Shown one piece after another: positions 1-9,733 of a stretch of 64,000 bases of DNA (the first letter of the stretch is position 1; each line of letters starts with the position of its first letter). Below the pieces are notes generated by a model. The model was not told the DNA's origin and did not search any database. It worked only from the letters and a program-made list of their open reading frames with translations. The DNA is taken from assembly GCA_028279185.1 (NCBI GenBank), contig JANQSS010000099.1, positions 62,001 through 126,000 of the forward strand. Reading direction: 5' to 3'. The DNA comes from Saprospiraceae bacterium (GTDB lineage: Bacteria; Bacteroidota; Bacteroidia; Chitinophagales; Saprospiraceae). A program made the translations under genes and the position numbers.

Positions 1-221
1 TAAGGTTGCAACTAAAATGTAGTGACGAGGTCATTTGGCATGCAGGTAATTTCTCAATTCTAGGATAATGAAAAAGTTGCATTATAACTACGGTTCAAAA
101 AATAGTATATTCTGATGATTATCAATGCATTAAGTAGATAAGTTGTCTGGTATCCATATATGCCAGGCGACTCATCCGTTTCGATGTTTATGAAGGCGTC
201 TTTTTCTAACACATAAGAAAC

Positions 222-1064
222 TTAAAATACCACGTTATCAATCAGTCTAATATCACCTGCCCAAGCAGCTGTCAGTGCGACATGTTGCCCTTTTGACTTC
301 CACGTTTCCAAAGCTTCTAAAGATTCTGTCTCGCATATTTCAAGGTATTCTGGTCGTAAACCGGCATGCCGAATGGTTGTCAATGCCTCTTGCCTGCAGG
401 CAGACAAATCCATTTTATCAAAATTTTCGGCAATAGCTGTCAGTGCTTGATTAATCACGGCGGCTCTAGATCGAAATTCTTGTGTCAAGCGTGTATTTCG
501 GCTACTCATGGCCAAACCGTCTGCCTCTCTAATTATTGGACAGACCTCTAAGCTTACAGAAAGTCCAAGCTTTTCGATCATCTTATCAACAATCAATTGT
601 TGTTGAAAGTCCTTTTGCCCCATATACAGCTTGTCCGGGATTGTAATTTGTAACAAACGATGGACTACTTCCATCATACCATCAAAATGTCCGGGTCGAA
701 ATTTACCTTCAAGACGTCGATCCAATCCTTCTAAATCAACATTAACTGCCGTTTCGAGTCCAGGAGGATAAACCTCCAAAACCGTGGGCAGGAAAGCAAC
801 TTCACAATTTTCCTCTGTAAGCATCGCTAAATCCACGTCGTGATTTCGTGGATATTTCTGCAGATCTTCAGCATCGTTGAATTGGGAAGGGTTAACAAAA
901 AGTGAGCATACGGTAATATCGTTTTCTTTCCTTGACGCTCTGATCAGGGATATATGGCCTTGATGAAGCGCTCCCATTGTGGGAACAAAACCCACTGTTT
1001 TACCTGCATTTTTCTCACTCGATAAGTACGCATGTATAGCTGCCGTACGGGTAAAGATTTTCAT
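222..1064 (-). CDS. panC: Pantothenate synthetase PanC
   Basis: This enzyme condenses pantoate with beta-alanine at the expense of ATP, the last step of pantothenate synthesis, in the cytoplasm. The 280-residue protein has the nucleotidyl-transferase HIGH-like motif GALHQGH (residues 31-37), the YMGQKDFQQ segment and the SSRN motif that takes the place of KMSKS, and its length is normal for the family. The frame stays open upstream to 1166, but the family's usual N-terminus (MKIFTRTAAI) begins at 1064, so I chose that start. The gene is divergent from the next one. No panB or panD lies in the window. Confidence 0.95.
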   Translation of the reverse strand: MKIFTRTAAIHAYLSSEKNAGKTVGFVPTMGALHQGHISLIRASRKENDITVCSLFVNPSQFNDAEDLQKYPRNHDVDLAMLTEENCEVAFLPTVLEVYPPGLETAVNVDLEGLDRRLEGKFRPGHFDGMMEVVHRLLQITIPDKLYMGQKDFQQQLIVDKMIEKLGLSVSLEVCPIIREADGLAMSSRNTRLTQEFRSRAAVINQALTAIAENFDKMDLSACRQEALTTIRHAGLRPEYLEICETESLEALETWKSKGQHVALTAAWAGDIRLIDNVVF

Positions 1065-1181
1065 GTCAGTAAATGTATTTAATTTACAGATAAGCGCATA
1101 AATGTTCTGCTTTGATACTTTGTTTCTCATCAAGAAAAGCATAATCTCATCCGTTGTAAGAAGCATATATTTGGAGCCGAA

Positions 1182-2117
1182 ATGCCAGCCATTCGCCCAT
1201 ATAAATTGGTTCTTTTTCTAATTGGTCTATCCTTGTGGATTGCCGGTTGTACGCATACAATCGAAATGGTTGAAGAAGCGGATATCACCGAACAAAAATC
1301 CGCGCGGTATATTTTTTTGGGCCATACATACGACTGGAAAAACGCCAACGGGAATCGTGTCGACCCCAGAATAGAAGCTATTGACAGACTTGCATACGAT
1401 GGTATTTGGTTAGGGGGTGACTTGTGTGGTTCAACTACACGTTTTCATGCCACGTTGACATATCTCGATGGATTATTCGACTTGTCGTCGAACAATACGC
1501 ACTGGGCAGTAGGAAATCACGACGTTAAACAAGGAAATCTAAATTGGATATCTGATTTTACAAAACGTCCTTTGTACTATACAAAAAGTACTGACGGTGT
1601 AACATATCTCGTCATAAATACAACCATATATACCGCTGACTATGGTGGTACCTGTCAAGAGACCGAATCACAATACCAACTCATACAACAAACGCTTGAT
1701 ACGATTCAACATTCGAATCATCTTGTACTCTTAATGCATCACATGATTTGGGGAGATTGCGAATCTGATATGAATGCTGAGCGTGCGGCCAATTCAAATG
1801 GAAATTGGATTTCGCTTCGATGCGAACCAGGATTTCAATTCAGTAAGTCGGTATACCCTCGATTGGTCGAAATTCAGGAGCGAGGTGTACAGGTAAAAGT
1901 AATATCAGGTGATGGTGGTCAGTACGGAAAAAAGTATCATTACGTTGCTCCCTCCGGTATCGAGTTTTTTATCAGCGGAATCAACAATAGCTTTGATATG
2001 TCAAACGAGAATCTCGTTAAGAAATTTAATACTAACCCTGATTCGATACTCATATTTGAACACAATTTGATCGATCAATCATTACGCCCAAAATTTATTC
2101 GCGTAGAAGAATTATAA
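1182..2117 (+). CDS. Atypical calcineurin-like metallophosphoesterase lipoprotein
   Basis: A lipoprotein-type signal (hydrophobic run ending IAGC) predicts anchoring to a membrane outside the cytoplasm. The fold is suggested by GGDL near residue 80, GNHD at 111-114, a histidine in LLMHHMIW near 187, and a late SGD motif. The family's opening DxH motif is replaced by LGHTYDW and the closing GHxH by SGDGGQYG, so several metal ligands look altered; phosphatase activity is unproven. GGAG sits seven bases before the ATG. It heads the DUF4956/CotH/VTC cluster with a 34-bp gap and is probably co-transcribed with it. A paralog with the same altered motifs lies at 25126-25986. Substrate unknown. Confidence 0.65.
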   Translation: MPAIRPYKLVLFLIGLSLWIAGCTHTIEMVEEADITEQKSARYIFLGHTYDWKNANGNRVDPRIEAIDRLAYDGIWLGGDLCGSTTRFHATLTYLDGLFDLSSNNTHWAVGNHDVKQGNLNWISDFTKRPLYYTKSTDGVTYLVINTTIYTADYGGTCQETESQYQLIQQTLDTIQHSNHLVLLMHHMIWGDCESDMNAERAANSNGNWISLRCEPGFQFSKSVYPRLVEIQERGVQVKVISGDGGQYGKKYHYVAPSGIEFFISGINNSFDMSNENLVKKFNTNPDSILIFEHNLIDQSLRPKFIRVEEL

Positions 2118-2151
2118 TGAAGTATTGTAGCAGGCCTAAATGTGAAGAACA

Positions 2152-2826
2152 ATGTTAAAATTTGAAGAATATTTAGCGGATTTCACAAATACAATTAATC
2201 TAACTGATTTTATTGTCAATTTAATTGTGGCATCCTTACTGGGACTAGCTTTAAAGGCATATTATATAAGGTTTGGGACATCGATATCGAATCGGCAAAA
2301 ATTTGCCTCAGTATTCGTTCCGCTTATTCTAACAACCCTTCTCGTCATTACCGTTGTCAAGGCATCTATAGCATTGTCCCTAGGACTTGTTGGTGCCTTA
2401 TCAATTGTCCGGTTTCGTGCAGCAATAAAAGAGCCAGAGGAATTGACTTACTTATTTATGGCGATCGGAATAGGATTGGTTACAGGTGCCAATAAACCAC
2501 TACTGGCTGTGATTTCGATGGTATTTATATTTCCATTATTATATTTCAATCGGATATTTAAACAGAAGGGAGGTCAGAGTCACGGAAAAATGTTTTTGAC
2601 CATAGAGTCCAAAGACCTTGAACTCACTACAGTCAATGCCATTTTATCCCAACACGCCGATCATGTGGAGCTAAAACGATTTGATTCACGGTCTGATGGA
2701 AACTTTTTTTCCTACTTAATTAAAGTAAAGAAAGTCGACACACTTGATACAATTCGGAGTACAATCAAGTCAAATGATGGAACTTCGTCTATCTCAATTG
2801 TCGACCAACCGGATTTAATTTTATGA
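2152..2826 (+). CDS. DUF4956 family membrane protein
   Basis: A 224-residue protein with about four hydrophobic helices in its first 140 residues, including a conserved-looking segment rich in small residues (SLGLVGALSIVRFRAAIKEP) typical of DUF4956, and a soluble C-terminal domain of about 80 residues. Function is not known. DUF4956 proteins are commonly encoded beside VTC-domain polyphosphate polymerases and CotH-like proteins, which is the arrangement here. The stop codon overlaps the next start (ATGA), implying translational coupling to the CotH gene. Confidence 0.85.
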   Translation: MLKFEEYLADFTNTINLTDFIVNLIVASLLGLALKAYYIRFGTSISNRQKFASVFVPLILTTLLVITVVKASIALSLGLVGALSIVRFRAAIKEPEELTYLFMAIGIGLVTGANKPLLAVISMVFIFPLLYFNRIFKQKGGQSHGKMFLTIESKDLELTTVNAILSQHADHVELKRFDSRSDGNFFSYLIKVKKVDTLDTIRSTIKSNDGTSSISIVDQPDLIL

Positions 2827-5720
2827 TTATCAAAGGGAAAAAGTCCGAATCCTCCTTTCGCTTGTATGCCATTCCGATCTTTATACTTTTGGCTTTGGTT
2901 GTAGCGCTTGTGGCCTCCGAAGCAATACATCTTAATGGTTCGACAAAAGACGATATAGCAACCCATATTTATTGTGATGCCGAAAACGTGGAAAATGGAT
3001 ATTTTGTAAATGGGAATTTGAAATTCGAAGGTGGTGAAAACCAATTTGACCAACGTTCAAAAAGCGGAACTTTTTCAATTCGGACAGATGGAAGTTCGCC
3101 GAAAGGAATCGCTTATACCATCGCTGAAGGTAATCCAGGTGACGTATACAAAGCTTCCGTGTGGCGATATGCACAAAATGGAGATCCTGGATACTTAACC
3201 ATTCAAAGCGACGATACTGTTTCTATAAATATTAAAGAAAATCAATACAATGAATACGATAAAAATTGGTGGTTTTTGATTGAAGTAATATTTGCCATTC
3301 CAGATGATAAAGTGATCGAATCAATTACCATTTCTGCGATAAATGAAGGGCAAGAAGAAATATTGTTCGACGACTTTAAAATAGAAAAAATTAGCACGAA
3401 AAAATCAGATTCGACAAAGCCAAAAAGTCTATTCAATAAGCAACTGCGGTTATTAATTGAACCAGAGGCCCAAAGTCAATTAGATAAAATAAGAATTCGT
3501 GCACAAAAGGAAGCTGTATTTATCCGACGAGATGATAGTCAAGTGGAAGCAGGGATGGCTCTTGATGGCCAAATCGAAAAAATCAAGCTGCGATATAAAG
3601 GTGATTGGCTTGACCACATTTTAGGACCTCAACCCTCTTATCGTATAGACTGTAAATCTGATAAACTATGGCAGGGATTGCAGACATTTTCTATCCAACA
3701 CCCGAAGACACGCGGTTACATGCGCGAGTGGGTTTATCATGATTTGTTGCAATATGTCGATGTATTAAGTCCACGATACGATTTTATACAGGTACAAATC
3801 AACAATGGAGATAAAAAAGTATATGCAATAGAAGAGCACTTTACGAAGTTTTTGGTAGAAAGTCAGAAAAGACGTGAAGGCCCAATCATCAAATTGGCCG
3901 AAGATTATTTTTGGGCTGGTGTTTCTCGTCACTGGGGAGAAGGAGGAACCCTAGCTCCACCAAACAATAAAGAACGCGCCTATTGGAACAGCCGTATCGA
4001 GCCCTTCAAATTAGGTCGCACCTCGAAGGATTCCGTTTTAAATAAACAATTTGAAATCGCGCAGTCACTCTTATATCAATATAAGTATGGACTCACATCA
4101 ACCGATAAAATTTTTGACATAGACAAGTTGGCCCGTTTCATGGCCATTTCCGAAATATGCATGGCTCACCATTCACTAACCTGGCACAATCAACGTTTCT
4201 ATTATAATCCTGTAATCAGTTTACTCGAGCCTATTGGGTTTGATTGTTCGGTTGTTGGAGATCAAGTAAATCCGTTTGAAAAAAACCTCTACCTTGAAAA
4301 AGTCTACTTTGATGAATCAATTTCCACTGAACCCATAAATCGTATATTTTACGACGAATCTTTTTTAGGATTGTTTTTTAATTATCTTAAGACCTATGCA
4401 AATGAGGATTTTATTGAGTCGTACATTGCTCTTCGATCTAACTCAATTAATAAAAGAAACGACTTTATTAAATTAGACGAACCAACCTATAATTATAATG
4501 TCGAAGAGATACGCGAGCGTGCAAAAAAAATACGCATAACGCTGGAGCCATTTGATGACGCCATTATTGCGTATGCTTCTCCTCTAGGTATAGACAGTCA
4601 ATCCGTCGAGCTTCAAAACACTCATTCGCTACCTGTGGTTGTTACGTATGATTCACGCGGTGCGACATTTCGAAAATTGGTTGCTCCTCAACGCGTAGGT
4701 CAAGTTCCAAACAATACCATTATCCATATTCCTAAATTTATTAAGAAGCTAAGTTATCATTTGCCTGGCAGCACAGAGTTTCATGAAATCGATATTTGGC
4801 CTTGGCAATCACCTCAAAACAAAACACCACGAGGAGAAATATTGACACGTAATTCACTACAAGATACTTCATTGTTCTCGGTAAACGGAAATGAAGCAAC
4901 CATGCGAAGTGGAAATCTCCAAATAAATTCGACAATAGTCATTCCATCAGGATACACCATTTTTATTAATCCTGGTACAAATATAACTTTCGTCGGAGGT
5001 GGAAAAATAATTTCACACTCTTCCATACAGGCAAAGGGAAGCGCATCTCTACCTATTTATTTTAAAGGGGACGGAAGCAATGGGAGCATTGCCATATTAC
5101 AAGCAGGGGAGACAACCGTATTTCGTCATGTGATATTTGACAACTTAAATACTATGTATGAATCCGGATGGAAGTTGACAGGAGCTGTCACGCTTTATGA
5201 AAGCGATGGACAAATCAGCCACTGCAAATTTATTAACAATACCTGTGAAGACGCATTAAATATAATTCGATCGACTTTCGATGTTTCCAGCTCGGAGTTT
5301 GCAAATACATTTAGCGATGCATTTGATGCCGATTTCTGCCAAGGTATAGTAAGTAATTCGACTTTTATTAATACGGGTAATGATGCAGTTGACTTTTCGA
5401 CCAGTATCGTCACACTAAACAATTGTACGATGCGAAACATTGGAGACAAGGCCGTCAGTGCTGGTGAACAGGCAACCATTGAAGCAAATGAAATTAATGT
5501 TGAAACAGCAATTACCGCCTTTGCATCTAAAGATAAATCTAAATTGACATTACGCGATGTTCAACTGAGTGACTGTAATACGGGTTTTGCAGCTTATCAG
5601 AAAAAGCCTGAATTTGGACCCGCGACAATAATTTTGAAAAGCTACAGTGAAACTAACGTTAAAAAACTATTTATGATCGAAAATGGATCGATTTTGCAAA
5701 ACGACAGCCATGCTCAGTGA
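2823..5720 (+). CDS. CotH-kinase family protein with C-terminal beta-helix
   Basis: A 965-residue envelope protein. One N-terminal membrane helix (about residues 14-33) is followed by a beta-rich region to about 190 that resembles a carbohydrate-binding jelly roll (EGGENQFDQRSKSGTFSIRTD), then a CotH-like atypical kinase region (about 230-620; AIEEHFTKFLVESQKRREG and GFDCSVVGDQ), then a right-handed beta-helix-like region (about 690-945) with repeated ISHCKFINNT / VSNSTFINTG strands. CotH proteins phosphorylate spore-coat proteins in Bacillus; the substrate here is unknown. The start overlaps the DUF4956 stop and the end overlaps the VTC gene, so the three are tightly coupled. Catalytic residues were not assigned individually. 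Confidence 0.75.
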   Translation: MIIKGKKSESSFRLYAIPIFILLALVVALVASEAIHLNGSTKDDIATHIYCDAENVENGYFVNGNLKFEGGENQFDQRSKSGTFSIRTDGSSPKGIAYTIAEGNPGDVYKASVWRYAQNGDPGYLTIQSDDTVSINIKENQYNEYDKNWWFLIEVIFAIPDDKVIESITISAINEGQEEILFDDFKIEKISTKKSDSTKPKSLFNKQLRLLIEPEAQSQLDKIRIRAQKEAVFIRRDDSQVEAGMALDGQIEKIKLRYKGDWLDHILGPQPSYRIDCKSDKLWQGLQTFSIQHPKTRGYMREWVYHDLLQYVDVLSPRYDFIQVQINNGDKKVYAIEEHFTKFLVESQKRREGPIIKLAEDYFWAGVSRHWGEGGTLAPPNNKERAYWNSRIEPFKLGRTSKDSVLNKQFEIAQSLLYQYKYGLTSTDKIFDIDKLARFMAISEICMAHHSLTWHNQRFYYNPVISLLEPIGFDCSVVGDQVNPFEKNLYLEKVYFDESISTEPINRIFYDESFLGLFFNYLKTYANEDFIESYIALRSNSINKRNDFIKLDEPTYNYNVEEIRERAKKIRITLEPFDDAIIAYASPLGIDSQSVELQNTHSLPVVVTYDSRGATFRKLVAPQRVGQVPNNTIIHIPKFIKKLSYHLPGSTEFHEIDIWPWQSPQNKTPRGEILTRNSLQDTSLFSVNGNEATMRSGNLQINSTIVIPSGYTIFINPGTNITFVGGGKIISHSSIQAKGSASLPIYFKGDGSNGSIAILQAGETTVFRHVIFDNLNTMYESGWKLTGAVTLYESDGQISHCKFINNTCEDALNIIRSTFDVSSSEFANTFSDAFDADFCQGIVSNSTFINTGNDAVDFSTSIVTLNNCTMRNIGDKAVSAGEQATIEANEINVETAITAFASKDKSKLTLRDVQLSDCNTGFAAYQKKPEFGPATIILKSYSETNVKKLFMIENGSILQNDSHAQ

Positions 5721-6354
5721 TTTTCGATATGAAATGAAGTATGAAATTGAAATGGATATTTCATATGCTGTCCGATCAATTATTCTAAACCATCCAGCTC
5801 AATTTTCTCAACCTTTTCCAGATCGTTGGGTAAACAATATTTATTTTGACACGATTAGTTTCGATACATGTCAGCACAATCTTGACGGCATTTCGAATCG
5901 CCAAAAATACAGACTCAGATGGTATGGCGATGAACAACCAATTACCAATCCAAAGTTTGAAATAAAAATAAAGGATAACGCCTTAGGTCGAAAAAGAACT
6001 GTACCTGTACCAGACGCGACATTTGCGACGATACAAAAATATCTAGTCGAAGAATCTCAACTTCCATATTATGCACAACCGGTAATACGCAATCGTTATT
6101 TGCGCTCGTACTTTTTATCTGCCGATAGAATGTTTCGAATCACGGTGGATCGAGATATGTCTTATGCACGGATAATAGATCGTCAACGCCCTCTATTGGG
6201 ATATAGCCTGCACAGTGACAAGGTAATCGTCGAGCTTAAATTTGATAAGGAAAACTTAGCCGATCACAAAGAAATTACGCGATACCTGCCCTTTAGGCAA
6301 ACCAAGCATTCAAAGTACGTCTCAGCTGTTTTGAACACGTGGTCATACGTTTAA
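5710..6354 (+). CDS. VTC-domain (polyphosphate polymerase-type) protein
   Basis: A 214-residue single-domain protein of the VTC/CYTH-like tunnel-fold family, whose yeast member makes polyphosphate from ATP. Visible family features are RYEMKYEI at the N-terminus, KYRLRWYG, FEIKIKD, NRYLRSYF, VDRDM, VIVELKFD and the closing KHSKYV; the alternating basic and acidic residues match the tunnel pattern. The frame is open from 5683, but ATG at 5710 places MLSDFRYEMKYE at the N-terminus as in the family and overlaps the end of the CotH gene by 11 bases. Whether it makes polyphosphate or uses another triphosphate-linked substrate cannot be told from sequence. Confidence 0.85.
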   Translation: MLSDFRYEMKYEIEMDISYAVRSIILNHPAQFSQPFPDRWVNNIYFDTISFDTCQHNLDGISNRQKYRLRWYGDEQPITNPKFEIKIKDNALGRKRTVPVPDATFATIQKYLVEESQLPYYAQPVIRNRYLRSYFLSADRMFRITVDRDMSYARIIDRQRPLLGYSLHSDKVIVELKFDKENLADHKEITRYLPFRQTKHSKYVSAVLNTWSYV

Positions 6355-6562
6355 TCGATCCGACCCCTCCGACCCAAGCTATGGAAACCGAAAATCAAAT
6401 CAGTTTCATTGAACTCTCTCCCGGTTAGGCATCTTTCAACGGATTAACCGACTTCGTGGTGATGGGATGGTTGCACTCTACGTATCCATCTGTCCAGGTC
6501 CTCATTCCTAAGCCTGGCATTCACCAGTTGCGCAAGACTATCTTCGTTGCATAAAATACGTG

Positions 6563-6591
6563 TTGTACATTGTCGGTTATCCTTATACTTG
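6563..6591 (+). promoter_or_regulatory. Possible Bacteroidota-type promoter for the GT2 gene
   Basis: TTG, 18 bases, then TATACTTG, one mismatch from the TAnnTTTG -7 element. If used, transcription starts downstream of the GTG that opens the frame at 6560, supporting the TTG start at 6611 for the glycosyltransferase. The upstream 6355-6560 gap otherwise holds nothing I recognise. Confidence 0.35.
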
Positions 6592-6610
6592 CAGGCTAAT
6601 TGAAGAAGAG

Positions 6611-7327
6611 TTGACCATAACATCAAGCGAATATCTGGACATAGTCGTTCCTTGTTTTAATCCACAGTCTGGCTGGGACAAGATTCTAGTTGAACAATTT
6701 TTGTCATTACAACAAGCTTTACCTTCAACTAAATTAAGATGCATCCTTGTCAATGATGGGTCAACAAAAGGTGTCGACGCCGTACACATAGCGGTTTTAA
6801 AAGAGTCGATTGAATTCTTTAAGTATATTTCCTATGACAAAAACAGGGGAAAAGGATATGCCATCCGCGCGGGCATAAAGGAAGCCAGCAGTCAAATTGT
6901 GGCTTTCACGGACATAGATTTTCCATACAAAATCTCATGTTTTAAGGAAATGATTGTCCGTATTGAGCAGGGCGCCGATCTAGCTATTGGTTACCGCACC
7001 AATTCTTACTATAAGAAGATCTCCACATCCCGTAAACTTTTGTCTATTGGCTTGCGATCCATCATGAAGTTCTTTTTGCAAATCCCAGTTACGGATACGC
7101 AAAGTGGTCTAAAAGTATTCAATCAAAACGCTACGAAAGTAGTGCTGGATTGCAAGATTGACCGATACTTGTTTGATATGGAATTGGTAAAACTCGTCGC
7201 CCGCCGACGCCTTCACATTGATACGGTAAAACTCGAGTTGAGACCTGGTGTTATACTGGAACCCATGTCGCTTAGGATCGTTTTTACGGAATTTAAGAAC
7301 TTACTTTTTTTGATTTTTAGAAGGTGA
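6611..7327 (+). CDS. Family 2 glycosyltransferase (polyprenyl-phosphate type)
   Basis: A GT-A fold glycosyltransferase resembling dolichol-phosphate mannosyl/glucosyl synthases: LDIVVPCFN at the N-terminus, LVNDGST, NRGKGYAIRAG, the DxD-like FTDIDFP, and TDTQSGLKVF. It probably transfers a sugar from a nucleotide donor to a lipid phosphate at the inner membrane. The frame opens with GTG at 6560; I prefer TTG at 6611, preceded by GAAGAAGAG, because a promoter-like element overlaps the longer N-terminus. The stop overlaps the GTG start of the next gene, a large membrane protein that could use the lipid-linked sugar. Confidence 0.8.
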   Translation: MTITSSEYLDIVVPCFNPQSGWDKILVEQFLSLQQALPSTKLRCILVNDGSTKGVDAVHIAVLKESIEFFKYISYDKNRGKGYAIRAGIKEASSQIVAFTDIDFPYKISCFKEMIVRIEQGADLAIGYRTNSYYKKISTSRKLLSIGLRSIMKFFLQIPVTDTQSGLKVFNQNATKVVLDCKIDRYLFDMELVKLVARRRLHIDTVKLELRPGVILEPMSLRIVFTEFKNLLFLIFRR

Positions 7328-9555
7328 AGAGGACTAGACTTTACATGGGGCTGACTGCATTCGTATCAATTATGCTATTGGTAGCCTTTTATGGAAAAAT
7401 TTTATTGAGTCCGAATGATTTTCTATTTTATTCGCACGGCGATGGGTTAAAAAATTATTATACAGTCGGTTATTATGCAATGTACGATGGCGACTTTCAA
7501 GTTACCGGTACACATTATCCATATGGTGAATTAAATATTTATACCGATAACCAACCTATTATCTCGCATATTCTGTATTTGGTCAACGCGTATTTTATTG
7601 ATATATCAGATCATATTGTTGGAATATTGAATTATCTGATGCTTTTGTCCATTTTGCTAACATCTCTATTTGTTTTTAAAATTCTCAAACATTTAAATAG
7701 CGAAGACATATTTGCTATGGTCTTTAGCATTCTCATTGCCTTTTTATCACCACAAATACTTCGATTTGAAGGGCACTATAGTCTGTCCTATGCTGCATTT
7801 ATCCCATGGGTCATGTTTCTCATGATTAAAATTCTGGATACTAGGCGCAACATCTCTGCCTGGGCTATTGCCTTATTTGCATCATTACTTTTTCAATCCT
7901 TTGTGCATACCTACTATTTATTCATTCATATTTGTTTTGGTGGCGCTGTTTTATTTGTCTTGTTTTTTTCCAACTTTCCTAACAAATGGAAAAGATGGTT
8001 ATCCATTTGCTGGCCGTTAGTCGCAACAACCATGCTGTTTCTTGTGTACAATATGACATATGATACTGTGCCAGACAGGCCCGCATCGCCTTGGGGTATA
8101 TCACATTACGTCGTAAAATGGCAGGGAACGTTCTTACCCAACCACGGATTTTTTGCTGATCTATTCCGATCAATTTACGGTGACTACAATGTTCAATTCG
8201 AATCACAGGGACACATCGGTGTTATCGCAAGTCTACTTCTGGCCTGCTCTATCATCTATTACTTCAGACGCAGGTGGAACGTTCAGAAAAGTTTACTTAC
8301 GTTCTTTATTGCTTCCGTTGGCGTGTGGATTTTCGGCACAAATTGGCTCAATGAAATTACAAATTATGCGCTTTACGACATATTTCCAAAGTTCCGACAA
8401 TTCAGAGGATTAGGAAGACTTTCTTGGGTATTTTATTATGCTACTACAATACTCATCGCCATCTTCATTTCACGCGTATGGGCGCCCAAGAAAAGGGTTC
8501 AATTAATACTGATAATTTTCGCGATTGGTATTTGGTTGATTGAGGTTTTTAGCTACAATGCAACATCCGCCTCTCGACTGCATCCGAATAATCATCGACT
8601 AGACAAGGACAAAAACCAAATTGTCGAACATTTGAATTCCATCGGCATTGACACTACTAAATATCAAAGCATTTTATTACTTCCTTATTACTTTGTTGGA
8701 AATGAAAAGTTTGCGATGCAGCGTCAGATAAATGGTATGTGGGACGCCATGGGCGTTTCGTATTTAACAGGCATTCCCCTGATCAATCATCTTGGATCTC
8801 GAACCTCGGTTAAACAATCCATGACTCAATTCCAATTGTTTAAGGATTCCATAATCTTAAAGCAAGTCGTCCCAGATCTTAATGAAAAGGATATTTTACT
8901 CATGGTGGACAAAAGTAATATTAATCATGGGGAGGGCTTCTTATTACACTCGTCCGCCCATTTATCATCATTTGGCATTTTTGATTTTTACGCATTGCCG
9001 GTTAAAAAATTAGACGAGGCAAATCAAGCCATATTGGCACATTATCATCAAATAACAGACAGCTTAATCCAACATCGAGGATTGCATATTTTGCCCATAG
9101 ACTCAGTAGCCATCATTTCGCATGAAACGTATGACGAAGAATCCATCGGTCCACCATTATTCGGAAATGGGGGTATGCGCTTTCTAAAAGGAGAACACAT
9201 CCCTTTTTATATCGGCTCAGGTCGAAAAAATGTGAAAATCAGATTGTGGCTTCATGTCGATCATGAAGTGATGGGCATGCCGAACATCATTGTCAAATGG
9301 GTACGAGAAGATAATTCACTCATTTCTATGGCTCAACTTAATTATCAAGAAGACCCATATATTTTCAATGATTGGCTCATGCTGGATATTGATATTCCGC
9401 ATGATGAAGAAATTCGAAAGTGCCTATTTTATTCAGATAATATGGACATTGAAGTTGACCATTTGCTAATTTATGAGTCCGGCGTTGAAACCTATCAAGT
9501 GGTCGATGACAGTATTTTGCTGCAGAATAATGTGCCTGTTCATATAGTAAATTAA
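7324..9555 (+). CDS. Large polytopic membrane protein, GT-C/YfhO-like
   Basis: A 743-residue protein. The first 425 residues or so hold about ten to twelve membrane helices with an early extracytoplasmic loop (SPNDFLFYSHGDGLKNYYTVGYY), as in GT-C glycosyltransferases that use polyprenyl-phosphate sugars. The C-terminal 300 residues are soluble and beta-rich. The start is GTG within the overlap GTGA with the upstream GT2 gene; an ATG eight codons in is an alternative. Coupling to a polyprenyl-phosphate-type GT2 suggests a donor-synthase/transferase pair, but no specific family signature is certain. Confidence 0.65.
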   Translation: MKRTRLYMGLTAFVSIMLLVAFYGKILLSPNDFLFYSHGDGLKNYYTVGYYAMYDGDFQVTGTHYPYGELNIYTDNQPIISHILYLVNAYFIDISDHIVGILNYLMLLSILLTSLFVFKILKHLNSEDIFAMVFSILIAFLSPQILRFEGHYSLSYAAFIPWVMFLMIKILDTRRNISAWAIALFASLLFQSFVHTYYLFIHICFGGAVLFVLFFSNFPNKWKRWLSICWPLVATTMLFLVYNMTYDTVPDRPASPWGISHYVVKWQGTFLPNHGFFADLFRSIYGDYNVQFESQGHIGVIASLLLACSIIYYFRRRWNVQKSLLTFFIASVGVWIFGTNWLNEITNYALYDIFPKFRQFRGLGRLSWVFYYATTILIAIFISRVWAPKKRVQLILIIFAIGIWLIEVFSYNATSASRLHPNNHRLDKDKNQIVEHLNSIGIDTTKYQSILLLPYYFVGNEKFAMQRQINGMWDAMGVSYLTGIPLINHLGSRTSVKQSMTQFQLFKDSIILKQVVPDLNEKDILLMVDKSNINHGEGFLLHSSAHLSSFGIFDFYALPVKKLDEANQAILAHYHQITDSLIQHRGLHILPIDSVAIISHETYDEESIGPPLFGNGGMRFLKGEHIPFYIGSGRKNVKIRLWLHVDHEVMGMPNIIVKWVREDNSLISMAQLNYQEDPYIFNDWLMLDIDIPHDEEIRKCLFYSDNMDIEVDHLLIYESGVETYQVVDDSILLQNNVPVHIVN

Positions 9556-9733
9556 GCTATTTACTCATCAAAACACCACTTCACATTTTATGTCGGTAAT
9601 AGGTGTTCAATGTTCGAACAATAAATTAATTTCGAAAGATTTGAAGAATTTCCCGTCGCACGGCATTGTTAGTGGTATCAACCCGAAATTGCGTGATTTA
9701 TATATACAAAAAATATGTGAACTTACATGACGC

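Noticed and set aside
1166-1173. TATATTTG just before the phosphoesterase-like gene as a -7 element
   Set aside because: It would put the transcript start at the ATG itself and has no TTG at usual spacing; likely chance in AT-rich DNA.
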